Assembly: GCA_009792885.1 (NCBI GenBank)
Contig: WMCF01000035.1
Location: forward strand, 5,432,927 to 5,496,926
DNA length: 64,000 nt
Direction: 5' to 3'
Origin: Eremophila alpestris peregrina
Taxonomy: Eukaryota > Chordata > Aves > Passeriformes > Alaudidae
Of the stretch, positions 35,801-47,800 are shown one piece after another; positions within the stretch are counted from its first letter, which is position 1, and every line of letters begins with the position of its first letter. The notes below the pieces were generated by a model that was not told the DNA's origin, ran no database searches, and saw nothing but the letters and a program-made list of their open reading frames with translations. The translations under genes and the position numbers were made by a program.

Positions 35801-38800
35801 TAAAGGTTTTTTTATTCAGCTTCAGTGCTTGCATTATAAATGTGTACAAGTAGCAGCAAGTGCAGTGTTTATTGCCCAATTAACTGGCCAGCTTTCTGAG
35901 CTTGGGGTAAGGATTTCTGTTCACAGATGTGACAAACCTGATTCTATTCTAGCAAATTAGTCCATTTATTAGGCAAAGGGGTGCAAATCTGGACAAACAG
36001 ATGATACTCTGCTTCCTATTTTGTATGGGAAGAGGAGAGAGAATTTGGTTCAGCCTGTATGTCTGGAGAGTGGTCTAGCAGTGCAAAAAACAATTAACTA
36101 GTTCTGCTCCAATTTTATTTTTGGCTATGCAATACTACTACATCCATTCACTTAGACGTATCTTTCTGAACTAAGGAAAGAAAGGGCTATAAATGTTAGA
36201 AATGAGAGTGCTGGTTCTGATATGGCATTCTAATGTAAAAGTGTCCAAATACTTTAATTTCCAAACTGCTCAGTTCCAAAAGAAAGTGGATTCATTTTCT
36301 GTATTGCTTTTTTCATTGTCAGTATTGCTTTTAGTCTAACAGTGTCATCTTCTCAATGCAGCCAAGTAAAATGCTTTGCTCTTCCTGTTAGCCACTTGGC
36401 ATTGCTTTCTGAAGGTACAATCAGCTGCCTTATTGGAAGAAATTATTGGAGCCACACATTTTTTTTTGTGCAGAGGGATTTTACCTGAATGACTTGTCTG
36501 TGTTCTCTCTGACTTGTTTTGGATTGTGTAGAGGGATGCATGTGCAAGTATGTTTATTAAGAATATCATGTCTTGCCTTATTTATAAATGAAAAAGGCGA
36601 AGGCCTATCTAAACTCCTGTCAATCTGGTAACCTGAGATATGCTGTCCTATTTTTCACTGTTCTAGAATGATCAATTAATGTGCAATTAGTATTAATTAA
36701 CTGGAGTTTGATCCCTTTGACTGTTAGACTTACGTTGATGCATTTCTCTTCTGTGGCCTCACTTAATGGGAACTAAGCTGTGAGGCAGTAGTCTGTGGGA
36801 ATATGTATTAGGGAAGTACTGGCCTTAATTTATGCTCTTCAAATGCTTATTTGTAGTGCAGTTTGATTGGCTCAAAACTGGAGTGTCTTTGATTTGCAAT
36901 TTATGCATTTACAATTAAAAAGTGGGGAGCAGGGGCTGATGACAGACTGCTGTTGCATAATTATTTACCTGAAAAAAGAAGGTAAATTTGTGAAACCATA
37001 GAAATTGGATGTACTGACATATCCTGCTGGCCAGTTTGAAGTCCCAAGTAAGCTTGAAAGAGTTGGTGAATGCTCCAGAAATAATGAGAAGTGTTTATAG
37101 GAATTTACTCCAGCTTTGATCCATGCTCTGGAAGAACTGTGCGCACCTTCAAGAAAATGTATTCATTTCTTTTGAAGTCTCATTGATTTTTAAATGAGAA
37201 CCTGGAAAGTGGTGGAGAAGCAAAACTTACTCTTCATAAAAGCGAGGAGCAGCTAAATAGTGTTACTAACTTTAGACAATGAGGAGGTAGAGGCTGAAGG
37301 GAATTTCACAGGCCTTTTACTGCCTGTGTTTTTTTTTTTGTCTTGCACAGACTTACGTCTGTAATGTATACAAAGCATCAGCAGTCATAAGCACATCCTT
37401 AAACCCCAAAGAGGGACAAAAATGATAAGTGTAATGACAAGATTTGCAGAATAGTCTAGTGGTTCATGTACCATGCTGATTTCTGAGGCCCTTGGTAGTA
37501 AAGCAGAAAATAGGCAATAGCCTTTAGGCATCGTTAACTTTGACTTGTTTTCATATATACTACAAACAAATAAACTGATTTTTTTTCATTTTACAGTAGG
37601 AGCCGTGGCACAGCTATTTCTCCCTAAACTCAATAGAAATGCGAATATAATAAAAATAACTTTTAAAAAAGGTTATATTGTACTGGAATGGAAAATGGAC
37701 TGTGTGCTGTGAATTGCTGAGTCTAATGGAAGCCCCTCAATTTTTTCTTTATTTTAAAATCATTACAGAGTTTCTATGTACAAACAATATTTTTAAATCC
37801 ATCAAATTCTGGTTTGTCCCTCCATAGGTTAATAGTTTAGCTGCTGGGACAAAGCATCCATGAAAGACTAGGTTGTTTATCATGTTGGCTTAGGCTAGAT
37901 ATTCCTATTTAAATGCTGTTTTAAGAAGTGTATGTGAAAGCAGTGACATCTGCTTATAGCCATTGGCTAAAAGCATTGTGTTTTTGTGCCACGTGGTGTG
38001 TTTGCAGGAGACAGCAAGCAGTGTAGTCAGTCACTGGATTACAGACTGTTCACCAACCAAATTCATTCATCATCTTGTCTCTAGTCCATTGAGTGAAACT
38101 TCCCTCAAGTTTCACTTTTTGCTCGTTATGATTTCTACATAAAAACGTATAACCCTTGATTCAAAGACTGTCATAAAGAAATCAAGTAGACACAACAGTA
38201 CCTGAGGAGTGATACACATTGTGTGACTGCAGCTGTGAAAATGCTAATAAAAAGTTTGTGATGACTCATACTGATATCACACTACATCCTTTTTTAATAG
38301 TTGTGTCACTGAAAAAGCATTAATTGAATTACAACCTGAGAATGCTTGTGACTTTTGGGTGCTCATTTGTCAGTCTGCTTCTGGTGGGCAGGCTGTGTTT
38401 TGCTAGATATGTTGTACAAAGCTTTTTAAATCTTTGTGCATAGCTGCACTGTGAGCCTGTCTTATGTTTGTGTTCTAAATATTTTCTACTGGTCCAGTAC
38501 AGAGGGACAGCAAATCTACCAACTCTCCCACATGTCCAAAGCAGTGAGGCATCCACTCCACTGAGCTCCTAACGCACCTCTCCTGACCACAGAGGGTTCC
38601 AGGCTTTTCCTTGGACTCAGTGTGTTTGTAAGAATCACTGACATCAAGCTGAAAGTGGTGTTCTCATACAATTAACAGAGCTGCTAATAGCTGTGACTTC
38701 AGACAAGCACAGACAAACTCAACAGTTTCTCATCCTTATTTTCTGAGATAATTTTTGTCAGTATTGAACTCTTTCCTTGTACTCTAGGGTTGTCCATGTT

Positions 38801-41800
38801 TTTTACTGATTTCTTTTCTTTTTTTGCTAAATGCAATCAGATTTTACCTTATTTAAAATCTTGCAATTCCCCACTGTGATCAACTTCCTCAAAATTTTTG
38901 ATCTGCACTTATGAGAGAACGTACTATGCTGTTGTAGATCACATTTAGCTTTTTCTTCAGCACTTCAGCCAAGCTCTCTGAAATTACCTCAAAAGATCAA
39001 GTTGAATGCTTTTCTGAGTTAGTGTCTTTGAAGTCTGACTTACATAGTAACGCATGACACTGTGGGGTTGTTGGGGTTTGTTTGTTTTGCTTGGTGGGGG
39101 AATCTGATTTGTGTCGTTGAGATGCAGTGGCTAATGAGATGGTGTGTGTGTGCTGCTGACAAGTGTGAGTGTAAACATAACCCGGCTCAGGTTTCAAGGA
39201 CAACTTGGCAAAGCAGTTTCAGGTTCTCTGTCGGGGTAAATTCCCACTCGAGTCAGGAGCTGGAGATCTGCACAAGTGACCTGGGCAAGACCTTGCCACA
39301 CTTCCTGGGTTCTGCTGAATCTTAGATGGAGTTAATGCTTTTTTAGCTGCAATTTTTGTTCTGCCTGGCCAGTCAGGCGACTTAGAACGACAGTATATTA
39401 TCCCCATGGAGTTTCACTCAAATAAGCAAAAATTTTACCAATGTGAATGAGTAATAAGAGAATGCTTGCAAAGAATAAAAATGTCTGTCTGGGAAAAAGC
39501 AAAGGAAGCCTATTTAAAAACTCCCCAGGTCTGTGTGTCTGAAGGTTGTGGGGAAGGACAGGGTTATTTATAGGCATGGCAAACTGAATGTGTCCCAACA
39601 CTTCAGCTGTAAGGATTTGGTGCCATGAGGATGGAGGTGCACCACTGGAAGGATTCTGTTTCCAAGGGGTTTTATCTTCTCTCTCAAAACCCATGCATTT
39701 ATTAACATACTTTGTTAGAACAAATAAGCAAACATTACTTTATTAGTGAGCAGAACCTGCCATGCAAAATAAATGTGAATACTTCCCTGCTGGAAAGATA
39801 ATTCTCCAATTAGCCTCCAACCATTCAGTGATTGAAAATTTGTGGATGCAAATAATTTTCAGATTACTTAAGTCACTTAAAAATAAAATAAAGGATTCCT
39901 GTGGAGCTGGTAGAACTCATTTATAGCTGGGGTGTTTCTGACTCCAGATCACATCTGGCAGGAGCAAAATGCATTCATTCTCCTTATTATCTTACAGTGT
40001 GTGCCAGGCTAATGAAAGAAACACATGCAGAGGTAATTCTTTCCAGTATTGAAATGTGCATGTTTTATTGGAAGAAGAGAGTGATAGAGAGAGGCAGGGA
40101 TCAGGGAAATAATTTGTACAATGTCCTCTTACATTTTCCATTCCTCTTTTCCTCAAAGCTTCTACAGATGGTGGCAGTATCATTTGGGTCTCTCGTGCAT
40201 GGTGACCATGCATTTTAGATCAGAAATCCTTTGTCTCCCTCTCATGGAGAAGTCACCTGTCGTATCCCACAGCCTGCTCAAGCAGTGGGAGCGTCTTTGG
40301 TTCTTTAACTTCAAAGTTTGGGATTAGGTTTTGCAGAATCTACTCTGGCCCGACTCCTGAGTTAAGTGTTTAGAACAATGAAACTTTATTCTTGTCACTT
40401 AGTGTCTGCTTGAGGTTCTTGACAGCCTAGGCTTTAAGTGGCTGTGAAATCCAATGCAGCTTGAATTTCAGTTGTTTGTCACCAACCAGTCCAAGTCCAG
40501 TTGGACTTGCCAGTGGGGTCACGTTTCCTGCTGTACTTTGGCAATCCCATTTCAGATGAGAAGCAGCTTGTGCGTCAGTCCTGGGCACAGGGCACCACTC
40601 CGAGGTAAGCACAGCCCCAGGAAGATAGCTGGTGTAGGGTGTTGTGTCCTGGCTGTGCTTTACCCCGTGCTAGGTTAGATGGGAGAAGGGTAAAGCAAAG
40701 ACACTGCTCAATTTCATTGTGTCCCCATCTGCTAAGGTCTCTGTGACACTGGGATGGAGTTTTCAGCCAGAGCTGCTTGTTTGCCTGAAGAGGGGGTGTG
40801 TGCAGAGAAAAATCACCTCAGCTACAGGAGTACAGCAGCAGAACTCACAACAGGATGTGTCTGAAAGTGTCATCCTGTTAAATGGCCTTTGGCACTGTCA
40901 CTCGAAGTGCAAAGGGAAATGTCAGAGGGCAAAGCTTGGCCAATGGCCATGGTCACCCCAGATCTGTCTGTGGACATGGGCACTCTGCATTCATGTGCAC
41001 TGGATTGCCTTGGGTTTTTTCCAACATAGCACCCTGTTGGACCAAGGGACTGTTTAAATGCTTGATGAAGTTTAAATGTAGAATTATACACAGCTTAGTT
41101 AGGAAGAACATTCCAGCCAATCCCTATACATTCCTCTTCAGTGTCCTTGTCTGTATGTCAGGCTTGATGAATAGAGCTGTTTTCCTTGTATTTTTATGGT
41201 GAAGGATGTCTTACCCCAGAGCTTTGCTGGTGGCTTCTTTGTGCTCAGTTTGAGGGCTTGTAGGAACTGAATTTTTAAAATACTCCATGATCATTGTCTC
41301 CTGTTATTATCAAGCAAAAGTGATTATGCCTATCCTAAAAGTTGGCAAAGGCAGGTGTAACCCAATATAAGAATTATGAGTGGTGTTATTGTAAGAAGGC
41401 TTCTCACCAAATAGATATTTTCTGATTAAAAATATTCCCCCTACTGTTTTGCTTGTAGATTCCTAATTGCTTTTATATAATAAAACATTAAAAGAAATTT
41501 GATGTAGTAAAACCAGATATAGCCTTATTAAATTAGGAGACTTGAACGTTCATTATAATCATACTTATTGTTTTTATGATCCTAAAACAAGCGTGTATGT
41601 GATTGAGAGATGGATGTTTGCAATATTAGATAATGGCAATATTAGATCAAAGCTGTTTGTGTCTTTCCATTACCCTGTGCAGTATTGCTGGATTTTCAGT
41701 TACCTCAGTAGCACGTCAGGAGAGCTGAGTGTGCTGCCTCCTCAGTGCACCCCCTGCTCCTGGAGTTCCATGTCATCTGTGGTGCAGGAGCTCAGTTGCT

Positions 41801-42194
41801 CAAAAGGACTGCAGCTGACACTGTTTAACTGAGGAAGAATCCATTTCCCGTTGATTTGTAGTTTTCAGGAAAGGCAGCTTGTGAAACCATCAGTCCTGTT
41901 TCCTGGCAGGTTCAGATGCACTTATTTGCTCCTGCCTAGTTAAGAAGAAGTGTTCAGAACTCCCTCTCATAGTGTCACACTGATTTTGCTTCATTAATTT
42001 GCAGGATCTTGTTTATCTTAAGTGAGAGAAGGAGCAAGCTCACCTTGGATTTCTTGCACCACAAGGAATGTTGTTCTGGTGCAAAGTTAATACCTTAAAA
42101 TGGCTTCATTATCTTGTTCTTTAGTAACGATTTCTTGTTTCTCTATGTGCTGTCCTCAGCTAATAGAGTGAAAAGTTTCCATTTTCTTCAGCTC

Positions 42195-42207
42195 TTTTTT
42201 TTTTTTT
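42195..42207. repeat. Poly(T) run of 13
   Basis: Thirteen consecutive T residues. Similar 11-12-base T runs occur at 37329-37339 and 47464-47475. Confidence 0.95.
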
Positions 42208-44228
42208 AAGCTTTCTGCCAGAAATGTCAATATGTTCTAGCTTTCATTCACTATAATGAATGATATAATAAATATGGCTGCAAGCAATAGCAGTCCATTT
42301 TCATCCAGACAACCTTTCTTTTAATTTTACCACAGTGTGTAGCCTAAAGACTATAGCTAGATGAAAGTTTCATGTTACGTGCTTCATAAAAGCAGCATAA
42401 GTACTTTAAGTCTCTAAATTCTGCAGTAAATACGAGACAAAGGGTTTTCTCTGGCCTTTTGTGTGTTCTCTGTGAGAAACCTCTAAGCTGCTTCCAGGTC
42501 ATGTTTGACTTTATTTTAGATATGCTTGTTTTGAGTCTCTTTTCAAAATCTATTAAGAATAAGAGCTGGAGGAAATTTTCAGGGCTGCTTTGCTCTTCGT
42601 AACGTTCCCATGTGAACTCATTTCAGCAGTCATTTTGTTTTATTTAGTGACAATCAAATATAGCGTTTATTTCCAGAATTACAAAATTCCTAATCTATAC
42701 AAATCTTTGTGCAAAGGTGCCTTCAAGGCTAAGTGACCTCTCCATTCTGTCTTGCAGTGGGAGTGGTTTTTACCCTTGATGCCATCACACAAGTGAGGCT
42801 TCCAGAATCAAGTTCCACTGTCGTTGGAAAAGGCTGTGTGTTTTTACACTTTTTTTGTCCCTTAAAGTGTGTTGGTTGTGGGTTCATTACTTCAAATATG
42901 TCACCTAAACATTTTTCTGTGGTCACTGTACAACAGATCAAGGCACTCTTGAATTTGTTGTGTCTAGATAAAATGGGTAAGGGTTGCAAATGACAAATCT
43001 TGGAATATAGGAAGTAACAAGGAAAAGTTATTTCCCAGGAGTTGTTTCACACAAAACAGAAACATGCCTAGCAAAGTTTGGTAATTTAGTCCTTCTTTGG
43101 AATCATTGGCTACAGTCATTTGGAAAAGAGTGCTAAAATTCTATTTGCACGTACTTGTGAAATAGGGCAAAAAGGATTAGAACTGAAGAATGCAGCATTA
43201 CTGTATATGCTGAACAAAAATTTTAGAAAATCAAGCAGGAAATAATTAGGTTTGAATTTAGGCTGGTTAAAAATAAACCAGTCCATTTGGCATGATCCGT
43301 GAGTTCCGTGCTTCTTTTGTGAATCAACAAAATGTCACACTCCAAATAGAGCAAGAAACACTGTTGAGATGACCCCTTTGTGCTGAGAGGAGTGATTGGA
43401 TATCTGTGGGTGTGTGCCCCCACGGGTACACACACACCAATCTCTGCTGACCTGTCCTGGCAGGAATTGAGCCCAGCTCTGGGCAGTGTCCCTGTGTAGC
43501 CTCACCCTTCCTCTGAGGACACTTGCTGCACACAGGGATGTTTGGATTAGTGCTGAGGTGACTCATCACCCTTTGTCAGTCTGGGGAAATCCAGCACGGA
43601 TCAGTGCCGCTTCCACAAGCTCCCGTGGGAGCAGTTTGCTACTTTGAAGTCACTGAGGCTGGGAATTAAAAGGTTCAGCCAAGCTTATAGGGCAGTTGGC
43701 TTACAAAAACCCTGATCGGAAATGTGCTACAAGCTGCTGCTGCTGGCCTGAAAGGGGGAAATGAACCTGTTCTAACAGCTGGATTGCCAGGGGTTTAAAA
43801 AACACATTTTGTCAATGTGCACATTTATCAATGTGCCTATTTCACAAACATGTGGCTCCTCACTTGTTAAACTGTCTTTTGAAAAGTAATTAGAAATACT
43901 GATCTTTCTATATGTTAGTTTAGAAGACTTTTATTTTCATTATGCATAATGCTATGAAATATTAATTGGTGTTGCCATTTCTACGTAGACTTTCAAAGAG
44001 AAATGTTAAGAAAAATGTGTTTTACTTCAGAAAGACTTCCTGTAAATCACATGTGATATAAAGTATAATATAGTTTTAGGGGATCATGGATGATCCATAT
44101 CCCAGTTAACACAGTCTTATGCAATTCTTTGTGCTTATTACCTTATAAATATTGCATTATTTTTTATTTTGCTCAGATGAAGGTATGCAGCAAAGGCAAG
44201 TGAACTTACTTTGAAATGTATCAGGATT

Positions 44229-44278
44229 GGTATTGAAAGTAATCCAGATCACATGATAGGTGTTGAAGGTAATCTAGA
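44229..44278. repeat. Imperfect 30-bp-period tandem repeat
   Basis: GGTATTGAAAGTAATCCAGA (44229-44248) recurs as GGTGTTGAAGGTAATCTAGA (44259-44278), 17 of 20 bases identical. It is an old local duplication. Confidence 0.8.
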
Positions 44279-44759
44279 AGGTGTTTTGAGTATCATCCTA
44301 TTTCTCTTGAGAGAATTCAGTGATGTGGAAGTTTTACAGATCTTTATCATGTCCTAAACAGGTCGCATAGTTTTTAGACTTTAATTCTGGGGAGGTGTCT
44401 GCCAAATGCAATGATCTGAACCCACTAGGTTAGTCTGAAGCTATTATGAACTGTCTCATTCTTAGGTTTCTTTAAGGATGTTCAAGTGAATTGTTTTGGC
44501 CTTTGACAGAAAATTAGTTTTAGTTTTGACTGTAAATCAGAAGATCCTTGCCTCATCATGATTAATGAGATAAGCTGCTTGAATGACTGCTTAATTTAGT
44601 GATCTGAGATTTAGAGAACTGCTTTGAGAGTATTGGAAAGTAAATTTGTTCACAGTGTGAGAGGTATTTAAAATAACAGCAGTAGCTTGAGAGAGACTTG
44701 AAGGGTGTAACATTGCTAATAGAAGGCAGTGTGTGTGGAGAAACTAGAGCTGTACTGTG

Positions 44760-44880
44760 TCACTGCTGAATTTAGAGCAGCCAGGATAACTCAGGTTGAT
44801 TGCCATTAAAAGCCAATTTTGCTGTTGCAATCAGCGTCGATCGTCATATTTTATTGATTATTCAGTCTCTGAAGGCAGCA
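44760..44880. promoter_or_regulatory. CpG cluster in AT-rich DNA, candidate conserved element
   Basis: CGTCGATCG (44835-44843) packs three CpGs into nine bases within otherwise CpG-poor sequence. It is flanked by TTGCAATCA (C/EBP-like) and ATTGATTA (PBX/homeodomain-like, 44853-44860). CpGs decay fast when methylated, so their retention suggests constraint or lack of methylation. This is inference from motif texture only. Confidence 0.25.
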
Positions 44881-47800
44881 GGAGGGGAGGCAGAAAGTTC
44901 TGCCATGCCATTTGAGGAGCTGTTTCCAGGTACAGGTCTTTGGATGGTCTGAGTGGGCTCTGGTTTGCCCACATTTGCTTCTCTTGTCAATTTGTGGGTT
45001 CACCCAGTAACGAGGCTGAGCAAATCTCCGGAGGTGCAGGTGGGGAACAGCTCCATTGCTGCTTCATCATCTTGGCCCTCTTCTGCTTCTTGAGTTCTGT
45101 ACAGCTGGGTGGGTTCATTTATTACTTTCCCATCTTCTTTTTCTTTGGCTGAATTGCCCTTAGTAAAATATAATTGTATTCCACACATCTTTGAAAGTTG
45201 TGTATTTCTTTGAGTCTGGAAGTGGATGTTCAGAGCAGCCAACAGACCAGCTGTTTCACTGAGATCTGTGTTCCTGTCCAGCCCCAGCAGGAATGTACAT
45301 CTGTGCAGCATTGCAGGTCTCAGGAGCTGCAGTGTGTTTCTATCATGGTCAGCTTTTACCACTGCCTGGCATGTTTTGGGAGCTTGGCCAGGGATGTTGG
45401 TTGCCATGGCTCTGGACTTCTGCACTTGGTTTCTAACAGTCATATGCATGATCTGATCAGTCTGGCAGGGGTAAAGACACAGATTTAATGACTCTGCTTG
45501 TATGAATTGCCATCAATTTTGTCTCTCTTAGAGGAGTTAGATTACTTGTGTATTGGTCAATACTTAATATCAATAGATGTATACTGGGTTTAATAAGACA
45601 TTTAAGGAAAAATGCTGCAAATCCTTTGTTTCTTTTCCTTGGACAAACTGTAAAGAAGCAGCTTAATGTTGTTTAGTGCATTGTATTCAAGCCTATTTCC
45701 TGCCTGTGATGTTGACCCAACAAATGACTGATACTATACAGTATTTGTTACCATTTGGTTGGTTTATTCCTGATTTATTACCCGTGCAATAGTAGATAAA
45801 TGCTCTCATAATAGGCAAAGTGTAAACAAAAATAGCTACCTCAAAATAGTGGTTTCATTTCAGTTACCTTGTTTTGGTAGTGTTGCATTTGACTCTGTCA
45901 TAGAGTTGCCAAAAAACTCTGGCAAGAAACAGGAAAGCACTAAGTCTTTAATATAACAGCCAAAAATCTGGAGTCCTGAGAACTTCTTCCACATTTCTTA
46001 CTGGTGTTTGCCTCTTCTGCTTGTTCCCTGGGAAGTGGCTGCATCATCAGTTTTGTTTACATCGTAAAAACGAGTGAAATGCAGTTGTCTCGCTTTTCCT
46101 AATGCCTCCTTTGAATGTGAATGTTGTCTAATGATGTGTTTCTGCTCTTCCAAGAGCTAGGTGAGTTAATTTGAAAAATTCACCAGCAGCCCAGAGCAGT
46201 GAGTGCTTGTAATTGCCCACCTGGTGTGCAAGATATGCCTTTATTTAATAGAAAGCTTCAAAAGCTCAGTGAGTTTAATTAAAGTGTACGCAAGAATAAA
46301 AGTGAGATTGAAAAGGCAGAAGTGGAGGGGGGAGAAAGCCCAGAAGAAATACAGGGAACTGCTAAAACTGTGTTACAGGAAAGCATTTTCAGGTGAGTTC
46401 TTGAGCATCCACACAGGACACACGTTAGCTGCAGAGCAGGACTAGAACAGCTGTGTCCTGGTCAAACCCACAGAGACAGGATCTAATCAGATTATCGAGC
46501 TGGAAGCATTTGGAACCCAACCCTGAAGGTGTTGGTTAGGGCTCAGACACAGAAGAAGAATGTCCATTTGTGCTGCAAATGTAAATCTTGGCAGTGGGTA
46601 GACACTTTGGGAAAATGGGCAACACCCTTGTGCTGTGAGCTCTGGGGTCGCTCTTCTGTGGTCACTTGGGCAAACTGAAATCTGCTCATGTGATTTTATT
46701 TCTTTATGTGAGTTCTAAAGAAGATTCTTAAATGATATTATGTGTAATCCAGTGATAACTTGCTGATATGGACAGAAAAGGCTACCATAAATGTTATTAA
46801 GTACAAAGAATTAATAATTGGAAATTGTCATTCAGTATCTCAGTTTTCACTGTGATACAGAGCTGAAGTTGTAGCACCAAGAAGTGCCAAGTCATCCAAT
46901 TTGTCTGTGAAATATTAATTTGAATTGTGTGGAAATTTTCTGTGGTTTTGGTATAAATACTGAGATGTCAATTTGGCTTAAGTCCAAAATCCTATGATAG
47001 ATACCTTATTACTCAGCTTATGTTTGAGAAGGAAAGCAGGAAGGAGCAAAGAACAAATAATGAAGTAACAGGATTTAAAATAAAAAAACACCAAACTGAG
47101 GGGAAAAAAGTATAAATAAATAAAAATGCTAAGCTTTTTGAAGATAATGAACAATAGGTTCAGGAGAAAATTATCACTTCATATAGCAAAACACTAAATT
47201 CAAACATGTGCATGTGGTTAAGTCTGTATTTAGACAATTAAGTGCACTCTCTTTATATACTTAATCTATGAAAATCTGAGTGTAGCACCCATTAAAATAA
47301 TGAACAAGGAGTGGCATGGGCTGCAGATTGAGATGGTGCTGGAGGCATAGCTCCTGCATCTGCTGCAATGTTATTCACTGCTCTTTGCTGGGAAGGATGG
47401 AGTCAGACAATTTTTTAAACTATTTATAAGGTTATGAGTAATTAGGCTCTTATTTCTTTGTACTTTTTTTTTTTTGAGCTTATTTGTATATTTTAAACTA
47501 TGATAATAACTATTAGAATCTGACCATGAATACTGTTTTCTGTTAGATGGAATGCTATAGAAATTGATATAATGGGATATTTTAAATTAGTTCTCAGATC
47601 TTTGGGGGTTTTCTGTCTCTAGACAACTTGTACAGAGTTCTTTATGTTTTTTGTTGTGATAACAGTGATGATTTATCATGATCTTTCAACTTTTCTCCAG
47701 TGCTGTGTAGTCATGAATAGCTGTGTAAGGATTTTATGTAATGACAGTGAATTTCCTCAATTGCTCTAAGACCTGGAGCTGAATAATATGTGCTGGAATA

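Larger units (their letters stand above)
31688..36650. other. AT-rich tract with no gene seen
   Basis: Contains the tandem duplications at 32337-32371 and 32763-32804 and an imperfect ATAATATATGTGG duplication at about 33105-33133. Open frames are at most 88 codons and carry no domain. No transposon or RNA gene was recognised. Confidence 0.55.
36651..44759. other. AT-rich tract with no gene seen
   Basis: The 36651-36990 part is dense in AT-rich homeodomain-like words (GATCAATTAATG, GTATTAATTAACTGG) and has the look of conserved non-coding DNA, untested. T runs occur at 37329-37339 and 42195-42207. An imperfect 30-bp-period duplication lies at 44229-44278. Open frames reach 112 codons (40719-41057, +) without domains. 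Confidence 0.5.

Noticed and set aside
39270..39310. GTGACCTGGGCAAGACC word resembling MIR
   Set aside because: Only one short block matches, in GC-richer DNA, and the neighbouring MIR blocks are absent.
45000..45449. Longest listed open frame, 149 codons on the minus strand
   Set aside because: With this base composition roughly one frame of this length is expected by chance in 64 kb on six frames. It shows no domain, no Kozak support and no paired splice sites, and overlapping frames are also open.
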